NCBI RefSeq assembly: GCF_014062315.1
Contig: NZ_JACGLT010000010.1
Span: 75,781-139,780 of the forward strand
DNA from: Gelidibacter maritimus
GTDB taxonomy: Bacteria; Bacteroidota; Bacteroidia; Flavobacteriales; Flavobacteriaceae
Direction of reading: 5' to 3'
DNA length: 64,000 nucleotides
Of the stretch, positions 9,240 to 18,790 are shown piece by piece (position 1 is the stretch's first letter; the number at the start of each line of letters is the position of its first letter). Both the position numbers and the translations under genes were made by a program. Below the pieces are notes generated by a model, which was not told the origin of the DNA, did no database searches, and saw only the letters and a list, made by a program, of their open reading frames with translations.

Positions 9240-10241
9240 CTAAACGTTGACCTTTGACGTATAGACTTCATCATTTAGCTCCCGCTTCATCGGCTCAGGT
9301 TTTTTTTGATTGGTCATTTGAAGTTTTTCCAAAGCCATTTCTTTCCTAATCTGTTTTACGGTTTGTGTACTGCCGTCATGGCTCCAACCTGGAGGTCCAA
9401 AAACATACATAAACTTGTGCTTAAGGTTTTTTGATTTTTTCATATCCCTCCAAATATCAGAATACTCATGGGTCAAAATCACCCATATATTATAAGAATC
9501 GGGGGGACTGGTAACCCCATACGCTATTTCCACGTTTTCATCAAGCTCTTTCCAAGTACCAAAAATTCTGTCAAATACGTTCAAGATTCCTCCATGATTT
9601 TTATCCATATACTCAATATTACAGGCATGATGAACCTGGTGCATGGTATGGGTATTTAAAATTTTATCTAAAAACCCTAGTTTTGGGATAAATACCGTAT
9701 GCAATTGAAACTGCCATAGCGCTTCAATCCCTAAACACACAACGAGCATTTCTGGTGGGAAACCAATAGCTACAATCCAGACATAGAACAAGGGTTTATA
9801 AAAAATCGTAAACCAGCCATTTCTGACTGCTGTACCAAGATTAAAATTATCGGATGAGTGATGGACAATATGTGCTGCCCAAAAGAATCTGACCATATGA
9901 TTTTGACGATGAAACCAATAATATGAAAAGTCATCGCACAACATGCAAAATACCCAAACATACCAAGCATATCCAAAAGATTCGTAACCCATAATGTTAG
10001 TCCTGACGCCATTTACCAGAGGATTAAATACATCATAAACAAAATTGAAAAGAAGAATAACGGTTACAGTTTTAACCAGAGGCGCAATCAATGCGGACCC
10101 TACCCCCATTCCGAGACTTGAAAACAAGTCGCGCCAATTGTAAAGATCTTTATGATTGTGAGATTTGCTGTAAGTAAGTTCTAATAAAATAAGGCCTATA
10201 AAAAAGGGAACCCCATATACAAGGGGATTGGTAAAATCCAT
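9240..10241 (-). CDS. Sterol desaturase / fatty acid hydroxylase superfamily protein
   Basis: A 333-residue integral membrane di-iron enzyme. The histidine boxes are HRQNH (111-115), HIVHH (124-128) and HTMHQVHH (198-205), with a further NHGG (215-218), all in the spacing of the superfamily. Hydrophobic segments flank the boxes. The substrate cannot be told from sequence: relatives hydroxylate fatty acids, carotenoids or ether lipids. The C-terminal 60 residues are hydrophilic and variable. It appears to be monocistronic. Confidence 0.9.
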   Translation of the reverse strand: MDFTNPLVYGVPFFIGLILLELTYSKSHNHKDLYNWRDLFSSLGMGVGSALIAPLVKTVTVILLFNFVYDVFNPLVNGVRTNIMGYESFGYAWYVWVFCMLCDDFSYYWFHRQNHMVRFFWAAHIVHHSSDNFNLGTAVRNGWFTIFYKPLFYVWIVAIGFPPEMLVVCLGIEALWQFQLHTVFIPKLGFLDKILNTHTMHQVHHACNIEYMDKNHGGILNVFDRIFGTWKELDENVEIAYGVTSPPDSYNIWVILTHEYSDIWRDMKKSKNLKHKFMYVFGPPGWSHDGSTQTVKQIRKEMALEKLQMTNQKKPEPMKRELNDEVYTSKVNV

Positions 10242-10516
10242 ATAAATATTTAAAAAAAGCCTGCAAGGTTCACGGCTTATTGTTGAAAGGGAAAAGATAG
10301 GTATTAATTTTTGTCTTTGGCAAGTCCTGTGTATTAATTTAAAAACGTTTTATAACCATAAGGTTGGGTATATAACGGTTTTTGCTCAACGCGTAATAAT
10401 TATCCATACAAAACCACACAATAACACAAAGCCCTGAAGCTCAGTAGCATAGTGCAAATCAACGAATCTTGGCACATTCTTTGTATTTTACAGGTTGAAC
10501 AAAAAAATAAACACTC

Positions 10517-11797
10517 ATGAAAAAATTAGCTCTACTTTTTACTGCAGTGTTCCTAATTGGGACATCGGTAAACGCAACAACCACCAACAACGCTAAAGAT
10601 TATTCATACAATAATGGTACTTATATGGGATATGGCAATTCCTTTATTTTTACCGAAGGTGGTATTGAGTTTTCTGTATTCCCTGATGGTCAATTTGATT
10701 TTTACGCTCCAAATTATGGTCCGAGCGCCAATGTTTCCATCAACACCCCTAATATCTCGTTTAGTTTTAATACAGGGTATGACTACGGTCCATATGTACA
10801 ATATGACGATTATGGCGCCATTATACAAATAGAAAATATACCTATTTATTATGACTATTACGGTCGAATCACCCAAGCGGGTAATGTCAAAATTCGTTAT
10901 AATAATTACGGACACGTCAGTCGTGTAGGTAGTTTACGAGTTTTTTACGATCGTTACCACCGTTTTACACATTATACCGGCTATATCAACATTTATAACC
11001 GAGTATATGTACACAGACCATGGCACCGTTATTATACCGTTCCATCTGTACACTATCGTGTGGTATATACAAGACCATATAGACAATATTATACCCCGGT
11101 GAGACACCACTATTACAGACCTTATACTAATAATTATAGAGAACCCGTAAGATATACACCACGTCGTAGCAGTTCTATTAGTTCAGGTAGAAGAACTACG
11201 GTTGCAGCCAATTCACGTGTGAGTGATCGTTATCGTCAGGAAGCAACACCACGCAGAAGCACAAATGCAACTGCTAAAAGAAGTTCGAGAGCTGTTGGTA
11301 CTTCAACACGCAATACAACGGCAAGGCGGAATAGTGAATCCGCAAATACCAATCGTAATGTTTCAAACAGCACCACTCGGAAAGCTTCAGAAAGAGGAGT
11401 GAGACAAGCTGCGAATAGGCGTACTGTTCAAACTACAAGAAGCAACAGTCCTATGGTCAACAGTAACTCTTCAAGAAGTGCGGATAGAAATAATAATGTT
11501 AGAAATTCCAGAACGCGTAGCACTTCACGAACCGTCAACAGTACGGCAGCAAAGGTAAGCACATCAACAAGAAGTGCTAGTGTAAAATCAGCCACAACTC
11601 GGACAAATAGAGCTCCCGCGGTAAATAGAAGTACGAGTCAACGAAAACCAAAAGCTGCTGCAAGTCGTACATATAGTAAAGAGCGAAACACAAGTAGAAA
11701 CGCACGTGCGACGCAAAGTACCAATAGAACAAACAGCACGGCTAAAAGACAAGCTTCACCTTCAAGGTCAAGATCGACACAAGGTAGAGGAAATTAA
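10517..11797 (+). CDS. Exported protein: YD-like 16-residue repeats plus basic low-complexity tail
   Basis: A 426-residue protein with a clear signal peptide (MKKLALLFTAVFLIGTSVNA). After a beta-rich N-domain, four consecutive 16-residue units occupy residues 94-157. Their shared pattern is hydrophobic-x-Tyr-Asp/Asn-x-Tyr-Gly/His-x-x-x, for example IYYDYYGRITQAGNVK and IRYNNYGHVSRVGSLR. A Tyr/Arg/His-rich stretch follows to about residue 210. The last 210 residues are dominated by Arg, Ser, Thr and Asn with scattered Ala and Lys and almost no acidic residues. I know similar flavobacterial hypotheticals but no function. The tail suggests binding to a polyanion (DNA, acidic glycan or LPS) outside the cytoplasm. 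Confidence 0.8.
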   Translation: MKKLALLFTAVFLIGTSVNATTTNNAKDYSYNNGTYMGYGNSFIFTEGGIEFSVFPDGQFDFYAPNYGPSANVSINTPNISFSFNTGYDYGPYVQYDDYGAIIQIENIPIYYDYYGRITQAGNVKIRYNNYGHVSRVGSLRVFYDRYHRFTHYTGYINIYNRVYVHRPWHRYYTVPSVHYRVVYTRPYRQYYTPVRHHYYRPYTNNYREPVRYTPRRSSSISSGRRTTVAANSRVSDRYRQEATPRRSTNATAKRSSRAVGTSTRNTTARRNSESANTNRNVSNSTTRKASERGVRQAANRRTVQTTRSNSPMVNSNSSRSADRNNNVRNSRTRSTSRTVNSTAAKVSTSTRSASVKSATTRTNRAPAVNRSTSQRKPKAAASRTYSKERNTSRNARATQSTNRTNSTAKRQASPSRSRSTQGRGN

Positions 11798-11822
11798 CAA
11801 ATAAATTTTTTGGTTGGTTAGT

Positions 11823-11876
11823 GGAAAGTCCTGCAGGAGTATGCCTCAAAGCGCCTTGTGGGATTTTCCCTTTTTA
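11823..11876 (+). terminator. Probable intrinsic terminator
   Basis: An imperfect long stem (GGAAAGTCCTGCAGG paired with CCTTGTGGGATTTTCC) is followed by CTTTTT, 25 bp after the stop codon. Confidence 0.6.
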
Positions 11877-11963
11877 TAATCTTTTAAAAACATATTTTCC
11901 AGTATACACGCTGCAAAGAAATAAAATTGCAAAAAACCTAATTATAGACTAATAGGCAATAAG

Positions 11964-13421
11964 CTATTTCACTTTTAAATACTTACGGATCAAGGCACTA
12001 ATATCCCCAGAAACATTCATCTTAAAAATTAGTATCACATACGTTAATGTAATCACAGCAGACTTTAGGGCAATGTTGATCAGAGGATGAAATGGAAACT
12101 CCCAAAAATAGAAAATACTTACCATTATAATAATCAAAAAGCTGACCTTACCCGTATCTAACGTAAAAGGCATCATGTCAAACTTACGTTTTACAAAATA
12201 GATTTTAATGGTATTGTAAACAGCAATGGCAATAAATGTTGCTAGTGCTGAGCCATTGATACCATATTTCGGAATAAAAATCAAGTTTAAACCGATGGTA
12301 AGAAGCGTCAAAATCACACCAAAAAGTAAAACGACCCTATAGTAATCACTATTGAACAAGATCACATTATTGCACCCCATCAAACAATCGTATAGTTTTG
12401 CCATACTGATTAAAAATACTACAATAAGTCCATCACTAAATTGCGCTGGAATGGTTTCATATAGGGAGTTTATGTTCAATACGATCAACAAAAAAATAAG
12501 TCCGCCGATTATAAATAAAGTTTGCGAACTCCTCACATACAAATCTTCCAGAGCCACTTTGTTTTTTTCATTTAGGTATTGAGCTGTCAATGGTTGCAAA
12601 ATCTGCTGCATAGCTCTTGAAGGCACTACAATAACCGTCGCAATATATATCGCCACCCCATAATAGGCCACTTCTTCTATGGGAATATACATGCCCAACA
12701 TAAAACTATCGATATCCAAAATAACGCTTGCAATAGACCCTGCAAGAATAATCAGAAACGCATATTTTAAAACAGCATTCAATTTGTCAATTCTATTAAA
12801 CTTAAAAACTGGCAGCCTGATGCTAAAAGCATAAAACATCATAATTAGCATTCTAAGTCCGTACACTCCAATTACACTGCCAATAAAAAAGTCTACTGAT
12901 ATCCATTCAAAATAGACACAAAATAAGAGCAACATAATTCCAATACGATGAAAGACTTCTTTCATAAAGTTCCCGAACACCGTTTGCAATTGTGTTTTGG
13001 ACCAAGCAAAAAACACTTCAAAATAAGCCATTGCAATAGCGGCAAAATATATATAGCTCACATAGGCTCCAATAATTGGATTCTTTTCCGATAGCAAATC
13101 TGCAATAGTTTCATATGCCACTACCCCAATCAATCCGATGGGAATAATAAATGCCAATGGTAAAAACAACATGAGTGTCAAGAAACTATTGAGCGAGTTT
13201 TTGGTCTTAAATGTTGAGTAAAACTTAATGATAGTATTGTGGACGCCAAAAGCCATTAAAGGCATCATTATCGTGGCGGTGGAGAGGATAAAAGAGATTA
13301 AACCATAGTGGACATCAGAGATAAAGAACACATAGAGGTACAAAGTATTCAATGCACCAATGGCAAAACCGACGTAAGTGGTAACGGTGTTTTTAAATGA
13401 TTGGTTGGTAACTATTCCCAT
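11964..13421 (-). CDS. Oligosaccharide flippase (Wzx-like, MOP superfamily)
   Basis: A 485-residue polytopic protein with about 12-14 hydrophobic helices and short charged loops. It starts FKNTVTTYVGFAIGALNTLY, the usual opening helix of polysaccharide-biosynthesis flippases. Such proteins move undecaprenyl-linked glycans across the inner membrane. It is the last gene of a minus-strand run DUF4834, YfhO, GT4, flippase; 35 bp separate it from the GT4 stop. The context supports a role in cell-surface glycan export. Confidence 0.85.
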   Translation of the reverse strand: MGIVTNQSFKNTVTTYVGFAIGALNTLYLYVFFISDVHYGLISFILSTATIMMPLMAFGVHNTIIKFYSTFKTKNSLNSFLTLMLFLPLAFIIPIGLIGVVAYETIADLLSEKNPIIGAYVSYIYFAAIAMAYFEVFFAWSKTQLQTVFGNFMKEVFHRIGIMLLLFCVYFEWISVDFFIGSVIGVYGLRMLIMMFYAFSIRLPVFKFNRIDKLNAVLKYAFLIILAGSIASVILDIDSFMLGMYIPIEEVAYYGVAIYIATVIVVPSRAMQQILQPLTAQYLNEKNKVALEDLYVRSSQTLFIIGGLIFLLIVLNINSLYETIPAQFSDGLIVVFLISMAKLYDCLMGCNNVILFNSDYYRVVLLFGVILTLLTIGLNLIFIPKYGINGSALATFIAIAVYNTIKIYFVKRKFDMMPFTLDTGKVSFLIIIMVSIFYFWEFPFHPLINIALKSAVITLTYVILIFKMNVSGDISALIRKYLKVK

Positions 13422-13456
13422 AAAGGTTTAAAACTCGAAGATAAGAATTTTGCGCT

Positions 13457-14746
13457 TTAAGACAAGTCATTGATAAGATCTGCCAGCTTTTTCGTCAATG
13501 CTTTTCTGCTGTACTGCTGTAAACCTATCGGATATGATGCTAAGGCTGAGTTTTTGAATTCTTTATAGCAAGAAAGAAGGTGCTCCTTTAATTGAGCCCC
13601 ATCATCATAATAAAAATATCGGCCTGTATTGGTTGACTGTAATATACGTTCTACATCTGAGTCTTTAGGTCCAACTGAAATAATAGGTGTTTCAGCTACC
13701 ATGTATTCAAAAAGTTTCCCCGGTATAATAGCCTTGGTATCTTCAGAATCAATCTCTATCATCAATAACAATTGCGATTGTCTCTGGGAAATTAAAGCTT
13801 CCTTATGATTGACATAACCAACAAGAGCTATATTTTGCTCAGGAATGAATTTTTTGACTTCATGAAGCACCTCAGCACTGACCACACCAATTAATCGTAA
13901 AATAAATTCATGTCTGAAGTCTTTATGTTCATCTATAAGTTCACCTAAAACTTTCCATAACACTATAGGGTTGCGTTCAGACAATAATGATCCGATATGA
14001 GCCAAAGAAAATTTTGAATCCTTGGATACTTTAATGAGTTTATGGTTGTCATAACCGTTTGTAATTACGGTAATGGGTTGGTTTGATTTTGTTTCAAACT
14101 CTTTTTTCGTGTTCTGACTCGTAACAATAATATGATCAGCTGTAGTAAGCACCTGTTTTTCCAACTGCTTGTGCTTTTTAGTGGCGCTTACGCTCAGTTT
14201 TAATTTTTTATGATATCCAATCGTCGTCCATGGATCTCTGAAATCGGCTATCCAAGGTATTCCCAATTGGGTCTTCAACTGTAATCCAATTAAATGTAGA
14301 CTGTGAGGTGGTCCCGTTGTAATGATTATTTCAATGTTTTCCTTTCGGATATATTCAGACAAATAGTTCACGGAAGGTTTCACCCATGCTTTTCTCGCAT
14401 CAGGAATAAAATAATTTCCTCGTACATACAACATTAAGCGCTGCACATGACTTTGCTTCTTTGTCTTCGGAATTACCCCTGAACTGATGGTTTTTGACGA
14501 TTGTTTCGAAAAAAATTCAGCCAGTTTATAAGGTTCATTTATAGGCTGTTTTACGATGGTGATATTCTTAGGGATTTCATCTATCAAACTGTCATCAAGC
14601 ATTGGATAGCTTGGGTTCTCAGGAATGTACACTACAGGATGTACGTTGTAATCAGGTAAATATTTTACAAATTTCAACCAGCGTTGCACCCCAGGACCTC
14701 CTGCAGGTGGCCAGTAATAGGTGATGATGAGTGCTTTTTTTTGCAT
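13457..14746 (-). CDS. Glycosyltransferase family 4
   Basis: A 429-residue cytosolic GT-B glycosyltransferase. The N-terminus ITYYWPPAGGPGVQRWLKF has the glycine-rich acceptor loop seen in GT4 enzymes. The second domain contains an E(x7)E-like region around GKLFEYMVAETPII that binds the nucleotide-sugar phosphates. Donor and acceptor are unknown. It lies between a YfhO-type protein and a flippase, so it probably adds a sugar to a lipid-linked surface glycan. Confidence 0.88.
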   Translation of the reverse strand: MQKKALIITYYWPPAGGPGVQRWLKFVKYLPDYNVHPVVYIPENPSYPMLDDSLIDEIPKNITIVKQPINEPYKLAEFFSKQSSKTISSGVIPKTKKQSHVQRLMLYVRGNYFIPDARKAWVKPSVNYLSEYIRKENIEIIITTGPPHSLHLIGLQLKTQLGIPWIADFRDPWTTIGYHKKLKLSVSATKKHKQLEKQVLTTADHIIVTSQNTKKEFETKSNQPITVITNGYDNHKLIKVSKDSKFSLAHIGSLLSERNPIVLWKVLGELIDEHKDFRHEFILRLIGVVSAEVLHEVKKFIPEQNIALVGYVNHKEALISQRQSQLLLMIEIDSEDTKAIIPGKLFEYMVAETPIISVGPKDSDVERILQSTNTGRYFYYDDGAQLKEHLLSCYKEFKNSALASYPIGLQQYSRKALTKKLADLINDLS

Positions 14747-14864
14747 ATTACAAATTCCTGCGAATGCAGTAAACCTTCAGGTTTAGTTAAGCTGATCTAT
14801 TAATTTATACAAAATTTCCTTAGTCCAAATTAAGTTTTTCCGAAAGAAACACTTAATCAGAAAC

Positions 14865-17294
14865 TCAGTCTCTTGAATCTTGAGGTTCTGGTCTTCGAAC
14901 TAATATGACGATCCCTCCCAAAATCAAAAATCCAAACAAAATTGAACTCGCCAACGCAATCGTACTTCCTGTTTTGACTACTTGAGGTTCAAATTTGAAT
15001 TCAATGGTATGTTGTCCTTTTGGAATAGGCAAACCTCTCAAAACATAATCTACACGGAAATGGGGTTGCAATTCGCCATCAATATAAGCATTCCAACCGT
15101 CGGCATAATAGATCTCTGAAAAGACTGCAAAACCATCAAAATCATTATTAGATTGATACTTTAAGTAATTTGGCTTATACTCTACAATTGAAATAGTTGA
15201 AGAAGCATCGGTACTAAATTTTGAAGACGGTATTTCTTGTGTGGTGACTGCTTTAATTTTAGTGTCCAAACTATCTAAAGCAATCATTTCTTCATTGGCA
15301 GAATTTACTTTTTCCAATTCAGAAATGAACCAGGCATTTCCATTGGCCTCTACATTTTCGTAAGGAAAAATATTACCTTTTTCATCATCGGCGATAATAT
15401 ATTTTGTGTTGAGCATATTCAGCACGTTCATATTGTTTTTGGCAATATGGAAATCAAAAAGCTCGTTATATCGCCCAAGTTTGGCCGCGTGATAACCACT
15501 CAATGAGTTGTGAAAATAGGATGCTCTGGCAGCACTGGAGGTCACATCAAAGACTCTGAAGTGTCCATCGTCCTTCATAATTTCCAAATCAGCCGCGTTA
15601 GCCTGATAAGGTTTATTCACCTGTAATGACGGGACAAAGTTTTCGCTGTTGACATAACGCCTATCAACACCTACCAAATCAATAAGAATCAATGCAGCAA
15701 ATACAATTATAAGTCCATTCTCCGACAGTTTTTTCCTTAAAAACAACAAGATTCCACCAGATGAAAGCAACACGAGTATTAGAGTTCGTAAGGTGTCATA
15801 AGTAAACATGGCTTTTCGGTCAGCTTTGAGTGCATCTACAAAACTCTGACCATATTCTCCATATGCTTGTCTATAATACCCATCATTGGCACCTACAAAG
15901 TCAAAAGACCCTTTAAAAAGGATAAATAGAATTGCAATACCTGCTGAAATTCCAGCAGCTAATTTTAAGGCTTTTAACTTATGGTCTCTTTTTTCTAAAT
16001 CATTGAACAAGCGCACCAGTCCAAAAACAGCCAATATCGGAATACAGAGTTCCAAAATCACCTGAATGGAAGTCACCGCCCTAAACTTATTGTACATAGG
16101 TACATATTGAATAAAGAAGTCAGTTAAAAAACCTAAATTTTTTCCATAGGACAGCAGTAAAGACATAACCACACCACCAACAAGCCACCATTTTAGTCGG
16201 CCTTTAACCATAAAAAGGGCAAAAACAAACAAAAACAGCACCACAGCACCAACGTAGGCTGGAGCTTCAACAATAGGTTGATTTCCCCAATAAGTAGGTG
16301 TGCGCTTTACTTCTCTTAAAGCCTCAATAGGACTTGCGCCAATGCTTGTATAAAACTTATACATTTCGGAGTTCCTCCCTACATCTTCCCCATTTCCACC
16401 ACCTAAAAGTCGTGGAATAAAGAGGTTAAAAGTTTCTAAAAATCCGTAACTGTATTCCGTAATGTAGTCTCTGTCCAGACCGTTAGAAATTGCTTTGGTT
16501 GAACCATCAGGATTGATTGTCAACTCACTCTTACCACGGGTGCTTTCCTTAACATATTCTTGGGTTGCCATGATATTGGTGGCGTTTAAGCCAATAGCCA
16601 AAATAACAGCAACTACCATTATCCCCACTGATTTAAAGAAATGTGGCACCAACTTCTTTTTATAAGCGTCATAAAGATAGACCGCTCCCAATACCAAGAC
16701 CAGCAACATTAAGTAATAGGTCATTTGATAGTGGTTGGCACTCAACTCAAGTGCCATAGCGACCGTAGTCAATAAAAATCCGAAAATATACTTTTTCTGA
16801 AAAACGAGAAGAATTCCGCTTAAAACCAAAGGCATATAAGCAATAGCGTGGGCTTTACTATTATGGCCAACTCCTAAGATTATTATAAGATAGGTAGAAA
16901 ACCCAAAAGCTAAAGCACCCAATGCAGCCAATCTGAAATCAACTTTAAGGGTTAGGAGTAAAATGTAAAACCCAATAAAATAAAGAAAAAGATAATCGGC
17001 TGGTCTTGGCAAAAAGCGCAAAACGGAATCTAATTTTTTGATATAGTTGTGTGGATACAAAGCCCCTAACTGATACGTGGGCATCCCCCCAAAAGCACTG
17101 TTTGTCCAATACGTTTCTTCTCCAGTTGCAGCCCTGAAATCGGTTTGCTGCTTGGACATCCCGATATACTGCATGATGTCACTCTGAAAAATCTGTTTAC
17201 CACTTAAAACCGGGCTAAAATAAGCCAATGAAAGTGCAATAAAACCAATAATTATTAAGACATGTGGAAGAAATTTTCTTACAGACAAAGCCAT
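14865..17294 (-). CDS. YfhO family membrane protein (putative GT-C glycosyltransferase)
   Basis: An 809-residue protein with about a dozen membrane helices. It begins with a helix and an extracytoplasmic loop (FQSDIMQYIGMSKQQTDFR), and the long beta-rich region after about residue 530 ends in a final helix near residue 785. This is the layout of YfhO (bacterial membrane protein, GT-C-like). YfhO of Bacillus has been linked to glycosylation of wall polymers. The closing motif GWNAYIDGELQPHFRVDYVL is typical of the family. It is 30 bp downstream of the DUF4834 gene and upstream of GT4 and flippase genes, suggesting a shared surface-glycan pathway. Confidence 0.85.
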   Translation of the reverse strand: MALSVRKFLPHVLIIIGFIALSLAYFSPVLSGKQIFQSDIMQYIGMSKQQTDFRAATGEETYWTNSAFGGMPTYQLGALYPHNYIKKLDSVLRFLPRPADYLFLYFIGFYILLLTLKVDFRLAALGALAFGFSTYLIIILGVGHNSKAHAIAYMPLVLSGILLVFQKKYIFGFLLTTVAMALELSANHYQMTYYLMLLVLVLGAVYLYDAYKKKLVPHFFKSVGIMVVAVILAIGLNATNIMATQEYVKESTRGKSELTINPDGSTKAISNGLDRDYITEYSYGFLETFNLFIPRLLGGGNGEDVGRNSEMYKFYTSIGASPIEALREVKRTPTYWGNQPIVEAPAYVGAVVLFLFVFALFMVKGRLKWWLVGGVVMSLLLSYGKNLGFLTDFFIQYVPMYNKFRAVTSIQVILELCIPILAVFGLVRLFNDLEKRDHKLKALKLAAGISAGIAILFILFKGSFDFVGANDGYYRQAYGEYGQSFVDALKADRKAMFTYDTLRTLILVLLSSGGILLFLRKKLSENGLIIVFAALILIDLVGVDRRYVNSENFVPSLQVNKPYQANAADLEIMKDDGHFRVFDVTSSAARASYFHNSLSGYHAAKLGRYNELFDFHIAKNNMNVLNMLNTKYIIADDEKGNIFPYENVEANGNAWFISELEKVNSANEEMIALDSLDTKIKAVTTQEIPSSKFSTDASSTISIVEYKPNYLKYQSNNDFDGFAVFSEIYYADGWNAYIDGELQPHFRVDYVLRGLPIPKGQHTIEFKFEPQVVKTGSTIALASSILFGFLILGGIVILVRRPEPQDSRD

Positions 17295-17324
17295 GAAGTG
17301 TTGAGGTTGTTTAGTTGGGGTAAA

Positions 17325-17600
17325 TTAGTCAATTTCTTCGTAATCTATATATTCTCCTACTTTTTTATCAGAAGATTGACGCTGCTCTGGCATTTTATCA
17401 ATTACCGTTTCGCCGTCCTTAGGGCGGTTTCTATCTGGCTGCTGTTGCTGAAACTGTCCCCCAAAACGTTCCTGCATTTTTTTTGACATATAGCGTACGA
17501 AGTATGGAGCAAAAAGTCTCATAAGAATTTTTACACCATAATACACCAATAAAATTATCAAAATGGTTCTTAGGAAACCAATAAGGGACGCCATTTGCAT
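17325..17600 (-). CDS. DUF4834 family protein
   Basis: A 91-residue protein starting MQMASLIGFLRTILIILLVY. One membrane helix (about 5-28) is followed by an amphipathic basic stretch (YFVRYMSKKMQERFGGQ), a Gln-rich linker and an acidic end (DYEEID). This is the DUF4834 layout found in Flavobacteriaceae; the function is unknown. I chose the ATG at 17600 because the -7 box at 17620-17627 would fall inside the coding frame of any longer version. It is the first gene of the glycan-related minus-strand run. Confidence 0.75.
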   Translation of the reverse strand: MQMASLIGFLRTILIILLVYYGVKILMRLFAPYFVRYMSKKMQERFGGQFQQQQPDRNRPKDGETVIDKMPEQRQSSDKKVGEYIDYEEID

Positions 17601-17619
17601 GATGAATCTAAATTTTTTC

Positions 17620-17627
17620 CAAAAATA
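17620..17627 (-). promoter_or_regulatory. Bacteroidota -7 box for the DUF4834-YfhO-GT4-flippase run
   Basis: TATTTTTG on the minus strand lies 20 bp upstream of the chosen DUF4834 start. Confidence 0.5.
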
Positions 17628-17780
17628 CAATTCTTCGCATTTAAAAACGGATTTAAATGCTTAAATATTATATAAATTATCGCTGCTTCGGTTGGTATCA
17701 TCGCATATCCGAATTATCTGCCCATCTAAAATATCATTTTATGAATCGATTAAATTTAATTCAAAATCAAAAAAAATATG

Positions 17781-17788
17781 TAGTTTTG
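17781..17788 (+). promoter_or_regulatory. Bacteroidota -7 box for the outer-membrane protein gene
   Basis: TAGTTTTG fits TAnnTTTG. It lies 18 bp before the ATG at 17807 and inside a longer open frame, so it argues for the downstream start. Confidence 0.55.
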
Positions 17789-17806
17789 AGCCTAACAGAT
17801 AAGTCA

Positions 17807-18781
17807 ATGAACCCGATCAAATTTTCAATAGTATTTATACTCTTCATTTTATCACAATTCACTTTTGGTCAGTATACAGAAGTCATTAATTCCAACAGGC
17901 CTGGAGTTTCACAAAGTGCTTTTGCCGTTGGTCCAAACGTTATACAATTTGAGGCAGGCCCATACTTTGTTAAAGAAGAACATACGCTCTTAAAATATGA
18001 TGTTTCAGGTTTAGGGGCAGATTTTGCTCTACGATACGGATTGTTGTTTGAAGAGCTTGAAATCAATGTACAAGGAACTTATCAAAATGATACAAAAACC
18101 ATTAACACGTCAAGTATTCCATTTGACGAGAAACGTTCCAACTTTAAAAACCTTACAGTTGGCGCAAAATATATGATCTATGATCCGTATAGAAATGCAG
18201 CTGAAGAGAAACCCAATTTGTACAGCTGGAAGGCTAACCAAAGGTTTAAATGGAAGTCCTTGATTCCTGCTGTAGCCATTTATGCCGGTGCCAATTTTGA
18301 TACGAAGAATAATCCTTATACCGCACCAGGAATTGAAGGATTTAGCCCGAAGATTGGCATCATTTCACAAAATAATTTTTCGGGAGGTTGGGTCTTTGTC
18401 ATTAATTTGATTAAAGATAGAATAGGCACGGATTATTCTGATTTTCAATATATTTTAACTCTAACCCATTCATTTAACCCCCAATGGGTTATTTTTGGAG
18501 AAACGCAAGGCATTCACAGCGATTTTTATGCCGATAATCTTTTTCGATTTGGAGGCGCATATCTTTGGAGCAAAAATTTTCAACTTGATACCGCTTTGAC
18601 CTTTAATACAAAAGATACGCCCTCTGTATTTGGAGTGAATTTTGGAATGTCCTACCGTTTAGACTTTCATCAGGACAAAGAGATTGACAATGGCAATTCA
18701 GCCAAAGACGAACTGCGAAGTCAAGAACGAAAAATCCAAAATGAAAAGGAAATCGAAAAAAAGAAAAAGGGCAACTTATAA
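17807..18781 (+). CDS. Outer-membrane beta-barrel, transporter-like (phenol MetA-type)
   Basis: A 324-residue exported protein. The signal peptide is NPIKFSIVFILFILSQFTFG, followed by amphipathic beta strands with many aromatic ends (IQFEAGPYFVKEE, GWVFVINLIKDRIG). This suggests a small outer-membrane barrel of the Phenol_MetA_deg/transporter type. The open frame extends 50 codons upstream, but only the start at 17807 gives a proper signal peptide and follows the promoter box. The last 40 residues are highly charged (Lys/Glu) and probably periplasmic or disordered. The GNAT gene starts 9 bp downstream. Confidence 0.75.
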   Translation: MNPIKFSIVFILFILSQFTFGQYTEVINSNRPGVSQSAFAVGPNVIQFEAGPYFVKEEHTLLKYDVSGLGADFALRYGLLFEELEINVQGTYQNDTKTINTSSIPFDEKRSNFKNLTVGAKYMIYDPYRNAAEEKPNLYSWKANQRFKWKSLIPAVAIYAGANFDTKNNPYTAPGIEGFSPKIGIISQNNFSGGWVFVINLIKDRIGTDYSDFQYILTLTHSFNPQWVIFGETQGIHSDFYADNLFRFGGAYLWSKNFQLDTALTFNTKDTPSVFGVNFGMSYRLDFHQDKEIDNGNSAKDELRSQERKIQNEKEIEKKKKGNL

Positions 18782-18790
18782 GACCACTTT

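Noticed and set aside
17657-17806. An N-terminal extension of 50 codons on the outer-membrane protein
   Set aside because: It would place the signal peptide inside the protein and covers the promoter box at 17781-17788.
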